Positions 11,560 to 23,824 of a stretch of 64,000 nucleotides of DNA are shown piece after piece. The DNA is taken from positions 308,338,450 through 308,402,449 of the forward strand of contig NC_081408.1 in assembly GCF_030272615.1 (NCBI RefSeq). Direction: 5' to 3'. Source of the stretch: Cryptomeria japonica (taxonomy: Eukaryota; Streptophyta; Pinopsida; Cupressales; Cupressaceae). A program made the translations under genes and the position numbers. Under the pieces are notes generated by a model, which was given only the letters and a program-made list of their open reading frames with translations, had not been told where the DNA came from and made no database searches. Each line of letters opens with the position of its first letter. Position 1 is the stretch's first letter.

Positions 11560-13250
11560 AAACTTTGCAAATTCATAGAAACTATTCATGCTTTACTATG
11601 AATAAGACCAGCATCCTAATAGAAATGTCCATCATAATGACAAATGTAGATATTTCTAAAATGGATATTAGAATCTCAAAGATATGAATTAGGAAATCAT
11701 TAATCACATGGTAACCCAACTTGATACAATACATCCAAAAAGAAATAAGAAGCAGAAGTAATATTGGTTGAGTATTGCCCCATTGTTATCATAAGAAGCT
11801 TGAATGTTAATACAAGCGAGTGGCAAGCATAATTGAAGATAAGCATGACAACCCATGTTTTAAAATAGTGGAAGATAAAGATGGATAATTATTCTACCTA
11901 ATGCAACATAAACCATGGCCACAAAGATAAAGTATGCCCCAAGACCCTTTATGATATAATGTTTCATTTCCTAGGTCATTTTCAAACATTCCCAAATGTT
12001 ATAATATAACCTAGAAAAATATACTCCCTCAATCCTGGATGAATCTATTGCAACCTATTTGGGCACCACAACAAGGGGTATGGCCAAAAAAACCACACTA
12101 ATATCAAGTTCATAATCAATAGTGGCAACCACCACAAAATGTGTGGCAGCAACAATGGACAAGGAACCAATATTGGCCTAGTTCAAATACTAACTATCAA
12201 TAATAACCACAAGATTTTCCTTATCATCCAACCATTATGCCAAGTAAATCTACTCCTATTTCTACCCCACCAAGTCCAACCCAATTACTAGCCCAACCTA
12301 CACCTAACCCCAATAATAACCCTATGCAACAAGCATATACTAATGAGAATTTTTAATACTTGAGCTATGCAGTCAAGGTAAGTGATCATCAACTTCACTT
12401 GGGAAAAATACTTTGAAGACCAACCTCTTCACTTATCATGGAAATCCCAATAGAGGATCTATCCAATTATACTAAATCTTAATCAAACAATAAGGAATAG
12501 AATCCTGAGCAAGACCCATCACACATAGAAATCATGAAATAAGATTTTGCATTTTTAGAAAGTTTGACCACAAAAAAGAATCATTCTAAACTTGTTTAAA
12601 TTCTTAGGAAAATTTTAAAAAATCTATTTTAAAGTTCCCTTATTCTAGGCAATTAAAGTTGTTCCAATCTACACAAAGACTGTTGAGGAACTATATTTGA
12701 AGAAGCTACAATAAAAAGTTAAAAAACCCAAAAATGGTCCAAGTTATTTAGTAGATTATAGATATCATGCTTGGAAATCTAATTATTCCAAAATATACAG
12801 ATCATGGTAGCACAGTTGTAGATATTCATATTAATGGCACCCTCATACAAATAATTTATTTTACTCAAGTGATCCATAAATGTGATGACCAAGGAAATAA
12901 TGCAAACTTTGTAGCTTGAACTTTATACTACCCCTACAATATTGTAATTAACAAAATGTTTATTTGTTAAACTCAATGAGGTTATTGAGGACTTGACCAT
13001 TATGCTAGGCTCTTGAGAATATCCAACAGATTTTATGGTTATATAACCACAAACTAATGTGAGAGGATACCTACTCATATTAGTTCAACCATAGTTGGAA
13101 ACAATTGAGGCATTTATTGATTGTAGGTCAAGGAATGTGATGATTTCTAATGGAATTGTGACCAAAAATTTGGTTCTATACACTTAAACACAACCTTTTC
13201 CTAATTTAGAATAACCAGTATGGTTGGAACCTAAGGATGGTGACCAATAT
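11560..13250 (+). pseudogene. Decayed Ty3/gypsy gag-protease region
   Basis: At 12040-12360 the sequence translates to Gln/Pro/Trp-rich text (repeated WQPPQ, WPSSNTN, PTIMPS, NPMQQAY), typical of a gypsy gag C-terminal region. At 12790-13240, with frame changes, it shows the retroelement protease flank: DHGSTVVDIHINGTL, INVMTKEIMQ, LGSWEYPTDF, MISNGIVTKNLV. The catalytic motif is damaged. There are many stops. It is unrelated to the Tat elements and older. Confidence 0.65.
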
Positions 13251-13259
13251 TCACTTCAA

Positions 13260-16200
13260 ACAATGATGAATATTGGAAGAATTCCTTTGATAGAGATTCA
13301 AGATAAGGATACAATCCTTTCTAACATCATGCATAATAATTTTGGAATGGACCCACAGAATAACCACTTTTTTGGTATGTTTGTCTTGCTTACTGCATAG
13401 TATCCTTCCTGCAACACACTTACTAAGAAATGCAGTTGATGCTTGCATATTTGATTGTCTATTAACAAATAGTTTCAATCTTAATATGTCAAATCTATAT
13501 GTTTCTTTAGGACACCATTGAAGAAGCAAGTTAAAATCTTTCCTAGTAGGTCACTCAACATCAACAACCAAATGACCACACAATAATAGACTAAATTGAT
13601 TATCATGTTGCAGGCTTACAAAATAGAATTTTCTCATAATTTTTTAATTCATTAGATTATTGATTGATGTAAAAATATGAATAAAAATCTTCTAGTTCAT
13701 CTCAAAAAGGGGTTTCATCATTCTCCTACTTGCTTTTCTCCATCATAGAGCTTATCTTGACTGCATGGTAGATTTATTGATGGTCTAGAGAAACATCAAG
13801 ATCCTCCTCTAAGAATACAAGTTCCCATTTGATATCATTTTCAAACTAATTGGCAACCTCAAGCATATCATTTTTTTCATCTTTGAGAATAAGACTATCC
13901 CTATGTTTTTGTTGAGACACTTGAACAATGAAATCTTTCCCAAGATGGGTTTGAGCTTGAAAGTCTATTCCTTATCAGCAACTCATCAAGTTTGTTTACA
14001 TTTTATTGTTGTTTTAAGTCTTTTGTTTATATAGGAATAGATATTGTTTCCTCCTCATTAGTATAGAAAATAGATTTCATCAAATAAGAGAATCATCTCC
14101 TCCCATCTATTATCACTTAGCCTTAGTGTTCGACTACTACATCTGATTATACTTCTCTTCTTGTAGCAAGTCACAGCTTTCAATCTTCTGAATACAAGGG
14201 GGCTCACATGCATCAAAAATCACTTCTAATTTAAACATTTTTCTCCCTTTCTCATCAAACTAATCAACTTTCTAGACACAAAATCTACATTTGAATAGTG
14301 AGATGGTGTTAGGAAAAGAAAACTAATTTGATAGGGAAACCTAAGACGAGTTTAATGAAATGGAATAGACCTTCGAGAGGGTTGTGTTTATGGGATAGTA
14401 GACTGAGTTTACACAAGTACATGTTCCTACAAGGGATGAGGTCTTTTAAAACTTGGATATTTGAAGTGAGGAACCTAAGAGGTTAATTTAGTTTCTTGCA
14501 TGATTTATTTCTCCTTGATTTTCAACCATTTCATTTGTTCTTCCTTAGTAGGAATTTTGTTAAAAGATATTCTTGATGATATTTTTGTGTCTCTCCATTT
14601 GTATCTCATGCATTCTCTATGCTTCCATATTCTTGCTCAAAAAGATAAACATGATAATAAATCTCCTCCTATCGCAAGTTATACTCCTTTTCAACAACTT
14701 TTAATTATTCTTAGAAATTTAACATTATATCTTTGATGTCAATATTTTCCAAGTTGTTTATATTTTGGAGATGACTTGGAGGATAATCAAGTTGACTAGG
14801 GATAAAATAGGCATATGGAGAGCAATGATTATTGTAGTTAGGTTTCCAAGCAGGATAAGTAGGGGTAGATGGGAGGAAAGCATTAGAAAAATATTTTTTA
14901 TTATTAAAAGCAGCAAAACAAGGGTGTTGACCCTATACAAATTCTGGTCGAACATGCCATTAATAGCTAGTAACAAGACCACTATGTAAAACAAAGGCCA
15001 AACAAACCTTCAACAACACACTAGCAATATAGCTAGGAACCTACATAAGCCTGTTAATCTTAAAGTTTTGCTGATCGTTGGATAAAAATTGTTAATCCTT
15101 TCAACTATCATTGAATTTCAAAGGCAAAAATCTATCCAATTAGATAAATAATGATGAAAAAATGGAGGAGCCATACTTGTAGTTTCCACAAATAGCTAAT
15201 AATAGATATGGTAGTTGATCAAATGTTTTAGAAGCTATGCACTTTAAATTTAAGCTATAATATCGATCAAGTAATGATTGTTGATGTCTTCTACTATATT
15301 TATTGGCTTCATCTAACAACCCAAATTACTCAAGAAGCACTCCAAACTTTGAAAATACTAAATTTATGGTTTATCATGAATCTAAGGTTAAAATTTAAAC
15401 AAAGTAAAGACAAATGTTAATTTTGATGTAAAAACCAAAGAACTCCTCCATTCCACATGAATGCACTAAAAAGTAATTCAAGAAATTTGGCATTCAGAAG
15501 GCTACTTCAATATTTATAAAGCATTGAGACCTATCAACTCAACACCATTTTATTTAAGCTCACATTCTTGATTATAAACCTTTTTTGAACTCACTTCTAA
15601 TGAATTATTTTGAATGTTTTTTTATCTCTAAGAAATTGTAAATTAGTAACTAGAACTTCCACCAATATTGAAACACGAGGAATGGTATCCATATAAAAGG
15701 AAAAGGTGAGGCAACAAGGGGAAAGGCTTCCTCTTCTAGAAAAAGGAAACAAAGGACATAGTGGCAATGATCAATAACTTGAACAAAGTGCAAATTTGAT
15801 TTTTCATAATCCTAATTTATCTCCTGGTATCATTGAAAACATCAAAGTGATTATAAACCGTCCCCCTACTTTACACGCATGTCATTATTTTTTCCATGTT
15901 CCCTTTACATTAGCTAGAACCAAGCTTCCCTCCTTGTTGCAATCAAACCATACCATCTCTAGTTCTCTCTTTTGTCTCTCTTACTTATTATTTGGCTTCT
16001 CGTTCCCTTATTCTTTTAAGGAAAAAGCCCCCTTTAGTTGCCAAAAATGTGATCCAAAATTTCTACATTGTTGTATATTAAGTTGGCTAGAGTTGATCTC
16101 TATGTTGTTAAGGCTTTTTCCATTTGGCAAGTTTTTTAAATTCTTGTTAATCTCCCACCTAGTGTCCATTCATGTTAAATTGAACAACTAGCAGGATTTT

Positions 16201-17600
16201 AAGGAAGTGCCATCATCATGCCAAATTGAACAACTTTAAAAAATTGTGCTCGTCATTGAGAAAAATTAAAAGCTTCTATCATATGGTTAAAGAACTAATC
16301 CTCAGTTAAATGCCAAGCCCAGCTCAAGAAGTTAAAAAGTTTTCAAGAGTACGGAAAGTATTGTCAGAATGAAGATACATCCATCAGCAATCTAATGCTA
16401 GATCCAATACATGGAATTCTGCACTCGAAATGAAAAGAAAGGCAAGGGTTGTCTGAGATGTAGATCATATGCCGAGTTAAATGTTTAAGTGCTTCTATAA
16501 TTTTGGAGCATATGAGATGTGTTGTCAAAGGAAATGTTTAAGTGCTTCTATCGAATGTAGATCAAGACCTCATCTTGGACTCCATATTTTAAGAAAAACT
16601 CCCTGCACGTTACTATATATGTTGGCGACAAATGAAGGGCATATACATGAAACAACAAGGTTGTTATTGAATATTTTAAGTGTGCATGGAATACCTGGGA
16701 GTCCAGCCGGTAACAAAATTGATTCTTCAATACCTATATTCTAGATAATAATAGATTGGTCATAGATGTTAACAAAAGAAGAAAATTGTTTGCAGAGCAG
16801 GCCAAATTAAGCTAGATGAAGCATTTAGCCAATTTAGGGCTTAAACGTATCATCCACGAACTATTTTGAAGGCTTTCATGCCACCTGTACTCAGTAGTGA
16901 TTTAATTCAAAACAATGCAAGCTTTGATGCACTTGTAAAATGTATAAATATAGCCTTTTGCCTACAATTTGGCATCTTCTATCAAAGAACAATTACATTA
17001 ACATTGGCAATTTTCTATTGTATAAGTTTTTTAGCCTCAATGCTAAATGTAATTGAGTTTACCTCAAAGCATTTAATAAAAATGTTCTGTAGCTAAATTT
17101 AGCTCTTAGTATTGAATTTCTTGTGGAATTTCGATTTGATGCAATGTTAAAACTGTCCTTTTTAAATTTTGGATTAATTGTATTATTTAAAGATATGTCA
17201 ATGGTTTTCTGCTTTGAATTGAATGTTAATGGATTGATTAATTGATCAAATTGTTATGGTGCATTGCCTCTTTTTCTTATTATGTGTTTATCTCATTCTC
17301 CGTTTTCACCTCCCAAGTGTTGTTATTTTTGTTAAATAGGAAAGCCAACCTAAATCTGAATCTTACTCTAGGCCTAAAACTACATTAGAGTTTTCCTATT
17401 GTCACATTCGTACTATGGGTGCAACCTTCAAACAGTTTTACACATAAACAATGTCTTTCTTCTACAATAATATACATCTAAACAAAAAAAATTTATGCAA
17501 ATTTGAACCCAAGCTCTGCATCAAAATATTTCCGAAACTTAATCTTCCTCCTACTGACCTATTCATTTTTTAATCCTTATTTCTCTACAAACATTTCCTC
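13260..17600. other. No recognised feature
   Basis: AT-rich sequence with scattered open frames below 131 codons (for example 15796-16191) that show no motif I know. I see no LTR pair, tRNA or host gene. It is probably ancient repeat. Confidence 0.4.
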
Positions 17601-19126
17601 ACAACTCCACTATCTACAGATGGTTTTGTGGCTAGGTTGCAATCTACAACTACAACACCGAACTTAGTCAAGCTTCAACGTTCAAACCATCAATCCAGCA
17701 GCCTTGCAGCCCAAAAGATATTGAGTCCTACTACAAGAATGCACCTTGACATTGGCTTAGCCACAAGTCCTTCAAACTGTTGGTGTACGTCTTATCATCT
17801 ACCAAACATTAGAATAAGATACCCAGAGGTATTCTATCCTCTCCTGAAAAATCACTGCTGATTCCAAGGTCTATATGTGCGAACAAGCGACTTTAGTGGG
17901 ATAGCTACTTATGTAGTGTATGTTGAAAATCTCAAGGGGGACTTACGTTTACGAATGTCTTTTAAGCTTCTTGACTTAGATGGATTATCAATTTTAGGCT
18001 CTTACTCTTTCTTTGGGATTTTCCGGGATTTAGGCTTTCAAAAAGGGGAAAAAGGGGATAGGGTTTAACATAGCTGAACTAAACCTACGAATTTTGGAGA
18101 CGGTATTAACTAGGTGTTCTCGGTAAACCACACTTTGCTTCGCCACACTAAGGACAACTACACAAGCGGGTGCAATCTTCAACGGGTAGTGCTTATGATC
18201 AAAGTTTTGGCATACACAGGGGATAGGCTCAGACTAACTTTGCACAGTGAAATGGAAATCATCCATTCACCAAAAGTATGAACAAAGATATACCGTTAAT
18301 TAATACTCATCAAATCCTTCATTCAATTCTAACAACTTTGAAAGCAAATCTAAATTAACTTTTAACTAATGTGTTGAGGAAATTGAAACCATGCTAATCA
18401 CTCAAATCACAAAGATTACAAAGCCTTAAGAGAAAGCGGACATGCAATGTATTATTTGAAAAATGACCTTCACGTAACAATATATCAAAAACCTCACACT
18501 CTCCAAATGAGAGGAGGTAGCCTTATATAGTTTTTCAAAAAATAATGAACAGTCGAGATCAAACAGTGATCAAGGGCCCAGAATGAAAGCTACAAACCCT
18601 ATTTAAGGTTTCCCAAAACTAACTACCCTTGTGCCCTCCTAGAAGCTTATGGATAAGTCAAGTTCATTGAACCTGGACATGTTGACTTGGAACAATCCAA
18701 TTGGTTGGAAGATGACGAGGCGCCACCTCAGCGTGTTGGATATCTTCCTTGAATTCTCCAATTTGTGTCAAGAAATTGTCCAAGTATGGAAATTTGATTC
18801 TTCTTGTCACCATCTGGTTCTGATTGGGAGCTTGTCTTTAATTCTTCAGAAGATGAAATCCTTCAAGAAGTTGGAAAATCTTTTGAATATTTTCACCAAG
18901 TCTAAGAACTTTTCTTTCTTGATGCCTTGAGATTCTTTCAAGTGCCTTGAATTCGGAGAAGAATTCCTCTAGGCCTTCGTCATGATAGCTCTTCCCATAC
19001 TTAGCCAAATTTTGGCCATCTTTATGCTCAGACGAACCTCGCTTGTGGACCTGTCTTCAACTATGAATTTGGCCTGAAACTCCATTTGTGCTTTCTGCGA
19101 TGATCCCGCCTTCAGCCGCCAATTTA
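17601..19126. other. Unassigned; possibly internal DNA of the adjoining LTR element
   Basis: No coding family is recognised. Immediately left of the LTR at 19127, the minus strand reads TAAATTGGCGGCTGAAGGCG (19126 downward), which looks like a primer-binding region. The sequence to the left could therefore be the 5' internal part of a non-autonomous, minus-strand LTR element. No second LTR was found. Confidence 0.35.
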
Positions 19127-21457
19127 TGTTGCACGAGAGGAGGGTAAAAAGATCTGGATAACTCCTCACAAATATGAATTGATATGATCGAAAGTTCCGT
19201 TGTTCAGAGGTTCATCACATTCAGCCATCATCCAAAACCTACAAAACCAAAAGAAAATAAACTAGAATCCTCATTTTGAGCATAAACTTTGAAGGTTTGA
19301 TGGCAAAGTGTGCTCTGATTCTCCACTTCCTCAACACTTTTAGCTTTCAACAAGCTGCAAACACTTAGGAATTTTAGAAACCCTTGAAAACTCATTCTGA
19401 TTTGAAGGTTTGGGAGTGAAATTTGTCTTTGATTACTCTAAAAATGAACAACTTAGTCCCAAAATCTGTGAAATGAATGTTGAAATCAGATTCGAATCCT
19501 AGAAAATGTGTGAAAATCAAACTAAATCTCTAAAAACTCTATAAATCTGCCTTGAATACCCCTGTGACCTTCAAAATCTAGACAAGAAATGGGTAGAAAG
19601 GATGCTGCTTCATCTAGAAATCTTGTCTCAGAAAATTTCGAATCTGCTCTTGTCACTCTCTAAGACCCTTGAAATCTTTTGAAAACTCTTGAAATCTTTC
19701 TCTCCAAAAGTATTTTGCTCTCCAAGTTCGAACCTTTGAGATGAATGACCAATTCATTATAAGTATAAACTCCAAAGTAATTTCGAATTCTGCATTTAGA
19801 AACACAGTTCATCCATCCTAGATCGAACTTATCTTGTTTCTATATTCATCCCATACATCGAACTTATACATTCAGTTTAGTTCAATCAGAAAGTTTCTAT
19901 GAATCGAATTCATTCCTTTCCTTTTTTTGAATTTTGAAAACTTTTCAAAATCTCAAAACTTTCTAAAATTGATTCTTTGTTCGAACTTCAATACTTGATA
20001 GCTGGGCGGACTTTGTTTGATGTATGATCCTTTGGAGGGCAGACTTTTTGAGAGTTGGGAACCATCAAAAGTTGATGTAGGGCGGACTTTTTGAGAGTTA
20101 GGCACCATCTTCCTATGCTTGAGGCCTTAGGCACCATCTTCCTATGCTTGAGGCCTTAACCATAGGGCGGACTTTTTGATCACTGTGAGCTTTACTTGCA
20201 GCAGGGCGGACTTTTTGATCACTGTGAGCTTTACTTGCAGCAAGGCGGACTTTACAGATTTCATGCACCACATTACCTTGCAGATTGGGTGGACTTCACT
20301 GATTTGATGCACCATTTAATGTGCTCTAGGCAGACTTGGTGAGGGATGTTCACCTTGATTATTCTCTTGGACGGACTTCACCAAGGTTATGCACCATTCA
20401 CTAAAATCAAGGACGAACTTCATCGCTTCTCTCCCTCTACTCCTTGCACATGGTGGACTTTGTGATGTTTGAGAACCATTTGCAGCAGGGCGGACTTTAG
20501 GAAGCTTGTTTCTTGCAGCAGGGCGGACTTTAGGAAGCTTGTTTCTTGCAGCCTAGGCGGACTTTGTGACTTGAAAATCTTTTAACCTTGTTATATGCCT
20601 CAATTCTTGAGCAAAGTTTTTTGGGCGGACTTTTTCATGTTTACACACCACTTTGCTTGGGCGGACTTTTTCAAACATGTGCACTTTGGAGGGCGGACTT
20701 TTTGGCTCATGCTCCAAGGCTATCAAGAGTAGGGCAGACTTTTTGTGAGTCTCCATCATGGGCGGACTTTTAAGGAACCATGGATGGCAGACTTTGTTGG
20801 CCTCCTTGCACTCTATCATCCATAGGGCGGACTTTTGTCTCTTCTCCATGGCGGATTTTGAGACTTATGCACTTTTTACTTCACCTTATGCAGACTTTTG
20901 AGACTTCCTTGCACCTTCTCCATCATGGGGCGGACTTTGTGAGACTTATGCACCTTCACCTTGGGCGGACTTTTTCAAACATGTTCCAATGCTTGGGCGG
21001 ACTTTTTGGCTCATGCCACTTTGCTATCAAGAGTAGGGCGAACTTTTGGAGTTGCAACTTGGGCAGACTTTTAAAGTTGCACCTTGGGCAGACTTTTGGA
21101 GTTGCACTTTCTTAAAAATAGCCATCTCGAGGATCGAGCTAAAAATGCCAAAAACAAAACTTCCTAAAAAATAGGAAAAAGCAAACTTTCCAAAAATAAA
21201 AAGTTGTCTGAATTTCCTCAAATCAATTGTGTTCCTCGTCCTTTGGTGTTTCTGGGCACTTTGACGATGTCTAGACTCTATTATTACTTGGCTTGCAAAA
21301 ACTAACTCACAATCCTTAAGACTCAAACCATTCAAAACTTGACAGAACTGAGCAAAACTAAAGCGGAAGGCCACGGGACACTAACAAAAACCCTAGAAAG
21401 CAGCAAAGGAGAGGGTCCCCATTCTCAATGGGGTGATGTGTGAAAAAGGTCACAACA
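19127..21457 (-). repeat. Large LTR on the minus strand
   Basis: On the minus strand it starts TGTTGTGACCTTTTTCACAC and ends CCTCTCGTGCAACA, giving TG...CA termini. A PBS-like TTGGCGGCTGAAGGCGGG follows four bases later. Length is about 2.33 kb, with a long repeat array in its first half. The start resembles the TGT(T/C)GTGACC-ATTTTCACACATC type of LTR often seen in large plant genomes (from memory, not searched). Without the partner LTR or a target duplication the limits stay provisional. Confidence 0.6.
20005..21105. repeat. GGGCGGACTTT interspersed array (about 29 copies)
   Basis: The 11-mer GGGCGGACTTT or one-base variants (GGGCAGACTTT, GGACGGACTTC, GGCGGATTTT) recur about every 20-60 bp, each followed by a variable tail (TTTGAGAGTT, TTTGATCACTG, TTTCAAACATG, TGTGACTT). 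Some larger blocks are duplicated as well: 20163-20201 and 20202-20240 repeat a 39-bp unit, and 20487-20519 and 20520-20552 a 33-bp unit. The array lies within the LTR. Confidence 0.9.
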
Positions 21458-23523
21458 CAACCTACATTCTTTAGACTTCCACCTAATGCAAGCAATTTTT
21501 CCAATCCCAAACTTCATAATTTTCTCCTCAAACTCCTAATTCTGTGATTTTTAAAGCTCTTAAAAGAGTGCTAGTTTCCAGGTTCTTGTGACTCCTCAGA
21601 AATTAGTAATTCTCTCAAACTTCCAAATGAAAGGGCTTCATATAACTCTCCAACTCAAAATCTCAATTTGACTCTCAACATTTAGAATCTTAAACCTCCT
21701 CAATCCAAAGCATTCCTGTAAGTTTCACTTTCTGCAACTCTTAGAGTTCAGGTTCCATGAATCCTTAAGTATCACAGGTCTTGCCAATTTTAATAATCAA
21801 AAGGTAATTGAGTAGACTTGAATCAAGGACCCTTTATAATAAGGCTACTATTCATAGGCATGCAATTGCCAATATATAAATGACCTTTGCAATTTCCTGC
21901 AAAATTCTATGTAAACAAAGTAGTAGATTATTCCAATGTAGAATCATCTGTGATAAGTGATAACTAATCAAAACATGATATTATTCAAACAAAGTAATTA
22001 GCATAAGAAAAATTTCCAGCCAACAAAGGAAACCTGTGTGCACCCAAAGAAAGTAACACATCTTACAGAGTGAAGTATACCTCCCAACATGTCATGTCCC
22101 CATTCAAGGCTTCAAGACAATAAGATTCAATGTACGATTGAATAAGTTTTAATTAAAGATTTAAACTTATTATTAAAAGATCACTAATACTAGTCAATAC
22201 ACATTAATATCATGAGAGGAAGCGATCGGTTAATGAAATTATTGCTATGAAGACAAGATCGATAGGAAACAATACAAAAAAACAATCGACGAATAATGAC
22301 TCGTTAATAAATATTCCCAAGTGCCAACGGGAATGGCAGTTCCTATGAAGAATGAAAGCCAAGCAATAAGCAATCAATGATCATGAATATTGATCATACA
22401 CATGATAGTTAATAGGTAACTGTATGATATACAGATCAGTAAAGCAACTAAGACATTGATAAGCAATGGCAAGTATCGATAAATATTAGTTGGAGACAAT
22501 GATTAAGAAGACATCAATCAACGTATGACTGAGCAGCAATTACATTAATAGTGATGATTAGATCATATAGTGATCATAACCGATATGGAAATATACGGCC
22601 ATTGTTTGGTCAATTAATGTTTGATGATATCGTGGAAAGTATTGCAGTCTGATATTATTATTCGGGTAATAAGATATATGTGACTCATTGACATGTAAGA
22701 ATATGAAAAACGATCTCTTCATGCCACCAATAAATAATAGAATCAATTCCACTAATGAAAGAACCCTTCAAAGAAGATATATGTGTAAACAATACTAGAA
22801 TCGCGGGTTTTGCAACTATTAATACATTCACCATAATAATAACGAATTATAGTGTTATGTCACATGATGTCTCAAATGTTACAAAACTCCAGAAAGGGCA
22901 TTTAGGTGAGCATAACTGATTACAAATATTGTCGGCAAAATGGAAAGCACTGTAACTGTAGCTATTACAGATAACGATAATAAAGATTATCGTAACTCAG
23001 TGGCAGCTAATGGATACAACATTGGTAATGACCATTTCCACTGTGTTCAATACCAATTTTCATGTTAAGGAACAATAGGTTGAGGTTTAAGTCAAAACAA
23101 AAGATTATCGATTTGATGAGGAAGAAGTCGACTAACTCAGTCCATCATCAATACCTGAAGACAAATAGTTTATCGATGTAAAACTAATTATCGAATGACA
23201 ATAAAAGAAAATAACCCATATGTATTAGTCAAATGGTTAATCATTAGATTCAATTATCATTCACCGTCATTTTCTACCCACACGAGGATCATCGGGTATG
23301 CATTGATATCAATACTGGAATGTAATGATAACGTAATTATCATCGATACTAAATAGCACAGATGCGATCAATAAGATGTATTAATCTAAGGGAGGCTATC
23401 GTACTTAAGAATGTCGTAACATATACAAGCTATAGATGGTGATGGTATTGTGGTGGGTACTGTTTAACAATGTCGACTCAAGCAAGGAGGTAAAACCAAC
23501 ACCTAATCGGCATCATTTGAAGA
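21458..23523. other. No recognised gene
   Basis: Contains no recognisable coding sequence. From about 22090 (TGTCATGTCCCC) the text changes character and becomes rich in ATCGAT/CGATTA words up to the tandem duplication at 23525. It may be a solo LTR beginning at 22090, but no terminus or target duplication could be fixed. Confidence 0.4.
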
Positions 23524-23524
23524 T

Positions 23525-23784
23525 CGATTAGGGCTTAAAAATATTGAATATGAATAATCGATTAACATAAGGATAAGTAATATCGGAGTGGTGCGATGTC
23601 ATTAATTATTAAGACAACTTCCTACGTTAACAACAATAATCGATTAGGGCTTAAAAATATTGATCATGAAGAATCGATTAACATAAGGATAAGTAATATC
23701 GGAGTGGTGCGATGTCATTAATTATTAAGACAACTTCCTACATTAACAACAATAATTAATTATTAAGACAACTTCCTACATTAA
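23525..23784. repeat. 116-bp tandem duplication with partial third copy
   Basis: A 116-bp unit starting CGATTAGGGCTTAAAAATAT occurs at 23525-23640 and 23641-23756 with a few differences. Its last part (TTAAGACAACTTCCTACATT) appears a third time at about 23757-23784. It directly precedes the LINE ORF1. Confidence 0.9.
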
Positions 23785-23824
23785 GTCATTTATTCTTAAC
23801 CATAATCCTCTACAGAAAATTTGA

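Noticed and set aside
15796-16191. 131-codon open frame as a host gene
   Set aside because: No motif, no family resemblance and no neighbouring exon; AT-rich repeat-derived context.
20005-21105. CRISPR-like array
   Set aside because: Spacing and repeat length are irregular, the repeats are 11 bp and imperfect, and this is a plant LTR.
22090-23524. Solo LTR beginning TGTCATGTCCCC
   Set aside because: The start resembles an LTR but no CA end with a duplication was found; left as unassigned.
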